A stretch of DNA of 25,889 nucleotides from CAURMH01 sp963525745 (GTDB taxonomy: Bacteria; Pseudomonadota; Gammaproteobacteria; Enterobacterales; Pasteurellaceae), in the NCBI GenBank assembly GCA_963525745.1, contig CAURMH010000020.1, positions 1-25,889 of the forward strand, given 5' to 3'. The notes under the pieces are model-generated. The model had not been told where the DNA came from. It saw only the letters and a program-made list of their open reading frames with translations, and made no database searches. Shown one piece after another: positions 21,507-25,889 of the stretch (its first letter is position 1; every line of letters begins with the position of its first letter). Both the position numbers and the translations under genes were made by a program.

Positions 21507-22598
21507 ATGAAAAAATGCCGTGTGAAAACAAGCCTCATATTGACCGCACTTTTCTTAGCGGGCTGTTCCTCCTTGACTCCAATACAACCTTCCTCTTCCG
21601 CTACCGCTTATACAAAGCCAAGAGTATTGGCGAATTTTAACGATTATGTTCGCTTTCTAAAAAGCAAAGCGCTTACCGAAGGCGTTTCCGAGTCAGTGGT
21701 CAATGCGCAAAATAATATTGACTATCTTCAGAAATCCATTGATTTAGATCGCGCACAGGCGGGCAAAATTAAAAATCGACATAATTCGTCCGCACAAGCG
21801 AATCCAAACGGCGCGACGAATTATTTAAATAAAGTGTTAACCGAAAATAAAGTTGATGTTGCATTACGACGTTATGACGAAGTGAAATTGCCGCTACGGC
21901 GAGCTGGCAGTAAGTTTGGCGTTCCGCCGGAATATTTGCTGGCGTTATGGGGGATGGAAAGCAGTTTCGGTTATTATCAAGGCCGTTATGATGTGCTGTC
22001 CGCCTTAGCAACGCTGGCTTTTGATGGACGGCGGGAGACGTTGTTTAGTAGAGAATTTATCAATGCAATGAAAATGCTGGATCGTCATTATATCGACCGC
22101 GAGAAAATGTTGGGTTCCTGGGCGGGCGCCATGGGGCAGACGCAATTTATGCCGAGCGCTTATTTGAATTATGCCGCTGATGGTAATAATGACGGCAAGA
22201 AAAATATTTGGACCGAGCATGACGATATTTTCGCCTCTATTGCAAACTACCTCTCTCAAGTAGGATGGAATGAAAAATTGCCGTGGGGAATGGAAGTGAC
22301 TTTGACTCAGCCGCTTGATTTAACGCTTTCCGGAACGGAACGAAATCAAGCGCGTTCCTTCTCGGCATGGCAAAAGCTGGGAGTGATTCCTAAAGGTCAA
22401 ACGCATGAAATTCGCGAAAAAACGACCGCACTTTCTCATGCCGAGCTGTGGCTAATTCGTCCTGATCGTGAAAATGGACGGGCTTTTTTAGTGTCGAATA
22501 ATTTTCGTACGCTTTTGAATTGGAATAAATCGACTTATTTTGCCTTAAGTATCGGCATGTTTGCCGATCGCATTAAAGCTAAGGGGGGATGGCATTAA
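21507..22598 (+). CDS. mltB: MltB membrane-bound lytic murein transglycosylase B
   Basis: A 363-residue outer-membrane lipoprotein, near the 361 of E. coli MltB. Signal peptide with lipobox LAGC and lipidation at C20, then the SLT_2 catalytic domain: catalytic Glu E151 in WGMESSFG, followed by SALATLAFDGRR, the GAMGQTQFMPSAYL block and a Ca-binding-like loop DGNNDGKKNIW. It cleaves the MurNAc-GlcNAc bond of peptidoglycan with formation of a 1,6-anhydro end. Good ribosome binding site (AAGGATGA). Two uptake signals lie inside: one in the signal-peptide codons (21543) and one near the 3' end (22425). Confidence 0.94.
   Translation: MKKCRVKTSLILTALFLAGCSSLTPIQPSSSATAYTKPRVLANFNDYVRFLKSKALTEGVSESVVNAQNNIDYLQKSIDLDRAQAGKIKNRHNSSAQANPNGATNYLNKVLTENKVDVALRRYDEVKLPLRRAGSKFGVPPEYLLALWGMESSFGYYQGRYDVLSALATLAFDGRRETLFSREFINAMKMLDRHYIDREKMLGSWAGAMGQTQFMPSAYLNYAADGNNDGKKNIWTEHDDIFASIANYLSQVGWNEKLPWGMEVTLTQPLDLTLSGTERNQARSFSAWQKLGVIPKGQTHEIREKTTALSHAELWLIRPDRENGRAFLVSNNFRTLLNWNKSTYFALSIGMFADRIKAKGGWH
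21543..21551 (-). repeat. USS within the mltB signal-peptide codons
   Basis: Perfect uptake signal on the minus strand, read by mltB as Thr-Ala-Leu (context LTALFLAGC, the lipobox region). Confidence 0.9.
22425..22433 (-). repeat. USS within mltB, second copy
   Basis: Perfect uptake signal on the minus strand, read by mltB as Thr-Ala-Leu (context TTALSH). Confidence 0.9.
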
Positions 22599-22600
22599 TT

Positions 22601-22626
22601 GCTCACTCAAGGCTTGAGCGTTTTTT
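22601..22626 (+). terminator. Terminator after mltB
   Basis: Two alternative short stems (GCTCA with TGAGC, or CTCAA with TTGAG) in 22601-22619, then six T from 22621. It starts 3 bases after the mltB stop. Confidence 0.55.
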
Positions 22627-22647
22627 ATTTCTTTATTCGCGGCAAAT

Positions 22648-22971
22648 TTATTTTTTCCATATCACATGAAATTCGCGTCCTTCCTCTTGGTGGGAAATAA
22701 GAAATTTAGCGAAAACGTCATCCATTTCGTCTTGTTCATTAAATAGCCCGACCCAAACTTCGGCATATTCAGTCGGATCGATTAATACGCCGATCTCTTC
22801 TTCCCAATTTTCAGCCGTTTCGACTAATTCTACGCCGCCCCGTTCCTCAAATTGTAAATTGAACAGCAGAATATCGGCCGGTTCGAGATTTTCCCCCGCC
22901 ATCTCAAGAAAAATATCATAGGCAAGATCGATGGCAAGATTTGGATCAAGCGTTTGATGGTGAGCGTTCAT
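22648..22971 (-). CDS. HI_1450-family putative dsDNA-mimic protein (YciU/DUF440)
   Basis: A 107-residue, strongly acidic protein that I recognise as the HI_1450/YciU (DUF440) family. H. influenzae HI_1450 has a known structure with a negatively charged surface proposed to mimic double-stranded DNA and reported to bind the nucleoid protein HU. Acidic clusters are visible in NWEEEIGVLIDPTEYAE and NEQDEMDDVF. The ATG overlaps the purR stop by 4 bases (ATGA), so translation is coupled to purR. What the DNA mimic does with a repressor upstream is unknown. Convergent with mltB. Confidence 0.92.
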   Translation of the reverse strand: MNAHHQTLDPNLAIDLAYDIFLEMAGENLEPADILLFNLQFEERGGVELVETAENWEEEIGVLIDPTEYAEVWVGLFNEQDEMDDVFAKFLISHQEEGREFHVIWKK

Positions 22972-23996
22972 AGGCGTTCCTCAGGATGTAATTTAACCGA
23001 TTTACGAATGACGAGTTCGGGTTGAATTTCAATGCGGTGCGGCGTGGAATCCGGTTTATTTTCATTTTTTTCCGTAATACGTTTAAATAACAGATTCACT
23101 GCCTGTGCGCCTAAACGGGATTTCGATTGATGAATAGTGGTTAGCGGCGGTGCGTAAAAACGTGACGCGTGAATATTGTCATAGCCGATAATCGAAATAT
23201 CGTCGGGGACACGCAAATTTTTTTCGGTAATCGCCGAAATGGCGCCTAACGCCATGACATCATTGCAGCAAAATACGGCAGTGGGCAGGCTGTCTTGACG
23301 CAGAATTTTATTCATACATTCATATCCGTCCTCCGGCTCAAAAAAGCCTTCCATGATCCAGTTTTCACGAATCGGTAGTTTGGCTTCCTGCATGGCTTTA
23401 ATAAAGCCTTCATAGCGCGTTTTAGCCGTAGTTTTGGTCAGTTCCCCCGCGATAATGCCGATTTCTTTATGACCGCAATCAATTAAATATCGCGTCGCTA
23501 AATAACCGCCTAAAAAGCTATTATCCTCAATAATATCTGTTTTAGCATTCGGTCCCCAATCCATGACAACCATCGGCAGCGAAGAGAAGTGGGACAATAC
23601 ATCCAGAGAATCTTGCCCGTATTCGGAACACATGACCAACAACCCATCAACGCGTTTTTTCGCCAACATTTCAAGATGATTTTTAATTTTCTCAGGATTA
23701 TTTTGCGTATTGCACAAAAATAACGAATATCCATGGCGATAACAATGCTCTTCTACGGCATGAATAATTTCGGCAAAATAGGGTGCTTCACTTGTAGTGA
23801 CAATCATACCGATAGATTTGGTGGTATTTACTTTTAAGCTTCGAGCCACCGCACTTGGGGAATAATGCAAGGCTTGAATCGCCGCACGCACAAGCTCCTC
23901 GGTTTCCTTCGCGACAAAACGGGTTTTATTAATCACATGTGAAACCGTTGTGGTCGAAACGCCCGCCATTTTTGCAACATCTTTAATCGTTGCCAT
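22968..23996 (-). CDS. purR: PurR purine repressor (LacI family)
   Basis: A 342-residue LacI/GalR-family repressor. N-terminal helix-turn-helix at residues 4-23 (IKDVAKMAGVSTTTVSHVIN), hinge helix SPSAVARSLK (47-56), then the periplasmic-binding-like effector domain (from about 60), with conserved VDGLLVMCSE, GYLATRYLIDCGH and DDISIIGYDN. It aligns throughout with E. coli PurR (341), which with hypoxanthine or guanine represses purine biosynthesis genes. Good ribosome binding site (CAGGAG). First gene of an overlapping pair with the HI_1450-family gene, divergent from a tiny membrane-protein gene. I see no convincing PurR operator next to it, so autoregulation is not shown. An uptake signal codes hinge residues Ser-Ala-Val. 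Confidence 0.94.
   Translation of the reverse strand: MATIKDVAKMAGVSTTTVSHVINKTRFVAKETEELVRAAIQALHYSPSAVARSLKVNTTKSIGMIVTTSEAPYFAEIIHAVEEHCYRHGYSLFLCNTQNNPEKIKNHLEMLAKKRVDGLLVMCSEYGQDSLDVLSHFSSLPMVVMDWGPNAKTDIIEDNSFLGGYLATRYLIDCGHKEIGIIAGELTKTTAKTRYEGFIKAMQEAKLPIRENWIMEGFFEPEDGYECMNKILRQDSLPTAVFCCNDVMALGAISAITEKNLRVPDDISIIGYDNIHASRFYAPPLTTIHQSKSRLGAQAVNLLFKRITEKNENKPDSTPHRIEIQPELVIRKSVKLHPEERL
23848..23856 (-). repeat. USS within purR
   Basis: Perfect AAGTGCGGT on the minus strand, read as Ser-Ala-Val in the hinge-helix codons (context SPSAVARS). Confidence 0.9.
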
Positions 23997-24021
23997 ACTT
24001 AATCTCCTGAAAATTTTGGCT

Positions 24022-24050
24022 ATTATAAAGATTGCGGCGAGTTTGGTTAA
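24022..24050 (-). promoter_or_regulatory. Candidate sigma-70 promoter of purR
   Basis: Minus-strand TTAACC (24045-24050), 17-bp spacer, consensus TATAAT (24022-24027). This would give a leader of roughly 20 bases before the purR ATG at 23996. Confidence 0.6.
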
Positions 24051-24141
24051 GGTATTTCACTGAAAAATTTTAAAAAAGATGGTTTTATTTTTGTTTCTTG
24101 TTAGAATGCATAAGCATTGTTTCTTTTTTAAGGAGTAAAAA

Positions 24142-24222
24142 ATGAGCGATTTTGGTTATTCAATGATGATGACGGTTTTTGCGTTAGGCGTCGTTGTTTT
24201 TTTAGCAGTTTCAATTTTTTGA
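24142..24222 (+). CDS. 26-residue membrane microprotein, YnhF-like
   Basis: A short gene: ATG, 26 codons, TGA, with a strong AAGGAG ribosome binding site 6 bases before the ATG and a strong terminator after. The peptide is MSDFGYSMMMTVFALGVVVF followed by LAVSIF: a short polar N-terminus and one hydrophobic helix of about 18 residues (9-26). It is divergent from purR. E. coli YnhF, a 29-residue inner-membrane stress peptide, is to my knowledge encoded beside purR, so this may be its counterpart; sequence similarity between such short helices is weak evidence, so I leave the symbol blank. A dedicated ribosome binding site and terminator make it very likely a real gene. Confidence 0.75.
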   Translation: MSDFGYSMMMTVFALGVVVFLAVSIF

Positions 24223-24237
24223 TAAATTAATAAAAAG

Positions 24238-24279
24238 CAGCCGCACTTGAATGAGAGAATTCAAGTGCGGTTGTTTTTT
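24238..24279 (+). terminator. USS-containing terminator of the microprotein gene
   Basis: A 15-bp stem with one G-U pair (24238-24252 with 24259-24273), 6-nt loop, then six T (24274-24279). The right arm holds a perfect uptake signal (24263-24271), the left arm a one-mismatch copy (GCCGCACTT), so the stem is kept by a G-U pair. Confidence 0.92.
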
Positions 24280-24374
24280 GTTGAGTTTCAATTTAATCAG
24301 GGGCGTTTTTCAATTAACTAAGATAAAACCTTCCCGCTTTTATTATTACAACTCATTACAACATAGGAAATATC

Positions 24375-25202
24375 ATGTCAAATTTACAAAGTATGATTGA
24401 ATCCGCCTTTGAAAAACGTGCGGAAATCACGCCAAAAACCGTTGATGTCGAAACGAAGTCGGCTATTGAAAAAGTCATTGATCTATTGGATCGCGGCGAA
24501 ATCAGAGTGGCGGATAAAATTGATGGCGAATGGATTGTGAATCAATGGGTTAAAAAAGCCGTATTACTTTCTTTCCGTATTCGTGAAAATGAAGTGCTTG
24601 ATGGTGCTGAAACCAAATATTACGACAAGGTTCCGCTAAAATTTGCCGATTATGACGAAGCCAGATTTAAACGCGAAGGTTTTCGCGTCGTCCCTTCCGC
24701 CACCGTGCGTCAGGGCGCATATATCGCTAAAAATACCGTTTTGATGCCGTCTTACGTCAATATCGGCGCCTATGTCGATGAAGGCACAATGGTAGATACT
24801 TGGGCGACCGTCGGCTCTTGCGCCCAAATCGGTAAAAACGTGCATTTATCGGGCGGCGTAGGAATCGGTGGCGTATTGGAACCATTACAGGCCGGCCCGA
24901 CAATTATCGGCGATAACTGCTTTATCGGCGCGCGCTCCGAAATTGTCGAAGGCGTTATTGTCGAAGACGGCTGTGTGATTTCAATGGGCGTATTTATCGG
25001 ACAATCGACAAAAATTTACGATCGTGAAACCGGCGAAATTCATTACGGACGCGTACCTGCGGGATCCGTCGTCGTTTCCGGCAGCCTACCGAGCAAGGAT
25101 GGTTCCCACAGCTTATACTGTGCGGTTATTGTGAAAAAAGTCGATGCTAAAACCTTAGGCAAAGTCCGATTGAACGAGTTATTACGCACAATAGACGAAT
25201 AA
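24375..25202 (+). CDS. dapD: DapD tetrahydrodipicolinate N-succinyltransferase
   Basis: A 275-residue enzyme of the lysine / meso-diaminopimelate pathway, succinylating tetrahydrodipicolinate from succinyl-CoA. The N-terminal helical domain (about residues 1-105) is followed by a left-handed beta-helix built of hexapeptide repeats (about 108-245: MPSYVNIGAYVDEGTMVDTWATVGSCAQIGKNVHLSGGVGIGG and onward) with a C-terminal strand region. Length matches E. coli DapD (274). Its product becomes the cross-linking residue of peptidoglycan, the substrate of several other enzymes coded in this window. Ribosome binding site AGGAAA. It is a separate unit after the microprotein terminator; the promoter is not obvious. 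Confidence 0.96.
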   Translation: MSNLQSMIESAFEKRAEITPKTVDVETKSAIEKVIDLLDRGEIRVADKIDGEWIVNQWVKKAVLLSFRIRENEVLDGAETKYYDKVPLKFADYDEARFKREGFRVVPSATVRQGAYIAKNTVLMPSYVNIGAYVDEGTMVDTWATVGSCAQIGKNVHLSGGVGIGGVLEPLQAGPTIIGDNCFIGARSEIVEGVIVEDGCVISMGVFIGQSTKIYDRETGEIHYGRVPAGSVVVSGSLPSKDGSHSLYCAVIVKKVDAKTLGKVRLNELLRTIDE

Positions 25203-25214
25203 TTTTCAAAAATG

Positions 25215-25223
25215 ACCGCACTT
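25215..25223 (-). repeat. USS between dapD and the Sel1-repeat gene
   Basis: Perfect uptake signal on the minus strand, 12 bases past the dapD stop; no partner arm. Confidence 0.9.
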
Positions 25224-25266
25224 TGTGATCTGTTATTCAATAAATTGATCGAATAAGGATAAAAAA

Positions 25267-25773
25267 ATGAGAAAAATCCTCACCATTGTTCTGGCATGGG
25301 GAGCAAGTATCGCGTTTGCCGCCGGTGCCGATGAAATTTTTGCTGATGCTCAAGCCGCCAAAGCAAGCGGCAATCTTGTCGCTGCACTTAAAGGCTATGA
25401 ACAAGCCTGCGAAATGTCTCATGCGAATGCTTGCCGCCGAGCAGGATTAGCATACGATTACGGCATGGGGGCGACGCAAAACTACCCAAGTGCGGTCAAA
25501 TTTTATGAAAAATCCTGCGACTTAGGCAGTGCTGACGGTTGTTCCAATTTGGCCGATGTCTACGGCGCGGGCCGTGGCGTTGCACGTTCGGAACAAAAGT
25601 CGCTCGAATTATTTGTCAAAAGCTGCGAAATGGGTAGCAGCGGCGGCTGCTACGGACTCGCTGCCGCCTATGAAAAGGGTAAAGGTGTCGATAAAGCAAT
25701 TGAGACGGCAACAAAGTTTTACCAAAAAGCCTGCACCCTCGGACTGGATTTAGGCTGTGAAAAAGTGAAATAA
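25267..25773 (+). CDS. Secreted Cys-paired Sel1-repeat (Hcp-like) protein
   Basis: A 168-residue exported protein: signal peptide at about residues 1-18 (cleavage near AFA), then Sel1-like helical repeats. Cysteines occur in pairs 8 residues apart, repeated every 36 residues exactly: C48/C56, C84/C92, C120/C128, C156/C164. This is the hallmark of the Helicobacter cysteine-rich (Hcp) type of Sel1 repeat, where each pair forms a disulfide stapling one helix-turn-helix unit. Other Sel1 consensus residues (GxxY at the turn, LG..A..GC.NL) are present. Such proteins are periplasmic or secreted and mediate protein contacts; a beta-lactamase claim for Hcp proteins should not be transferred here. Good ribosome binding site (AAGGAT). 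An uptake signal lies inside. Substrate or partner unknown. Confidence 0.85.
   Translation: MRKILTIVLAWGASIAFAAGADEIFADAQAAKASGNLVAALKGYEQACEMSHANACRRAGLAYDYGMGATQNYPSAVKFYEKSCDLGSADGCSNLADVYGAGRGVARSEQKSLELFVKSCEMGSSGGCYGLAAAYEKGKGVDKAIETATKFYQKACTLGLDLGCEKVK
25488..25496 (+). repeat. USS within the Sel1-repeat gene
   Basis: Perfect AAGTGCGGT, read in frame as Ser-Ala-Val (context YPSAVKF). Confidence 0.9.
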
Positions 25774-25889
25774 TTAATAAAGGAGCTGTATTAGATAACT
25801 AGACTAAACTATCTTTAACCAGTTGTTTTAAAAAGGAAATTTGAGGTTTTATTTCATTGTGATTAAAACGTCATTCACATTCCTTCAAA
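25774..25889. other. Right-edge non-coding stretch
   Basis: AT-rich sequence after the Sel1-repeat gene. An AAAGGAG motif at about 25780 is not followed by a usable open frame. I see no terminator hairpin, RNA gene or supported start here. Confidence 0.5.

Noticed and set aside
25840..25889. GTG near 25857 after TTTGAGG as the start of another gene
   Set aside because: Too few codons before the window edge to judge; spacing is poor and the peptide is not recognisable.

Overview
The window looks like a chromosomal segment of a Pasteurellaceae species that carries the Haemophilus influenzae-type DNA uptake signal. The evidence is 20 perfect copies of the 9-mer AAGTGCGGT (either strand) in 25.9 kb, moderately AT-rich DNA, and gene products that read as close relatives of H. 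influenzae proteins (TehB, FtsH, HI_1450, PurR). I cannot fix the species. There is no sign of a prophage, plasmid, IS element, CRISPR array, rRNA or tRNA. Nearly everything is conserved housekeeping and envelope biology; no gap between genes exceeds about 300 bases.

Layout. (1) 1-4260: the 5' end of tehB, a short possibly degenerate coding remnant, then the letA-letB lipid-transport operon on the minus strand. (2) 4457-10144, plus strand: proQ, the periplasmic protease prc, the L,D-transpeptidase ldtD-like gene, the murein endopeptidase mepK-like gene and the metallo-beta-lactamase-fold gene ycbL. (3) 10184-18530: dacB divergent from greA, yhbY convergent with greA, then rlmE-ftsH, a small EexN-like lipoprotein on the opposite strand, and folP-glmM-sixA. 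(4) 18762-22598, plus strand: an unusual lipoprotein built of 11-residue LEA-like repeats, then ycgL, a stand-alone bioD, a GT2 glycosyltransferase preceded by a 21-bp tandem duplication, and mltB. (5) 22648-25773: a dsDNA-mimic family gene translationally overlapped with purR, a divergent 26-codon membrane microprotein, dapD, and a secreted Cys-rich Sel1-repeat protein.

Themes. Peptidoglycan and envelope maintenance dominates: LetAB (lipid transport), Prc, an LdtD-like 3-3 cross-linking enzyme beside a MepK-like 3-3 cross-link hydrolase, DacB, GlmM (UDP-GlcNAc precursor), MltB and DapD (meso-DAP). Uptake signals occur both in genes (always read as Ser-Ala-Val or Thr-Ala-Leu) and as inverted pairs forming intrinsic terminators.

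Nothing here is clearly a wholly new system. The items most worth a second look are the LEA-like repeat lipoprotein, the purR-linked microprotein at 24142, the intrinsic terminator inside the greA leader (compare E. coli GraL), the purR/DNA-mimic overlap, and the tandem duplication that contains the glycosyltransferase start codon. Likely starts for greA, rlmE, glmM and the repeat lipoprotein are internal to the longest open frames and are given corrected here.
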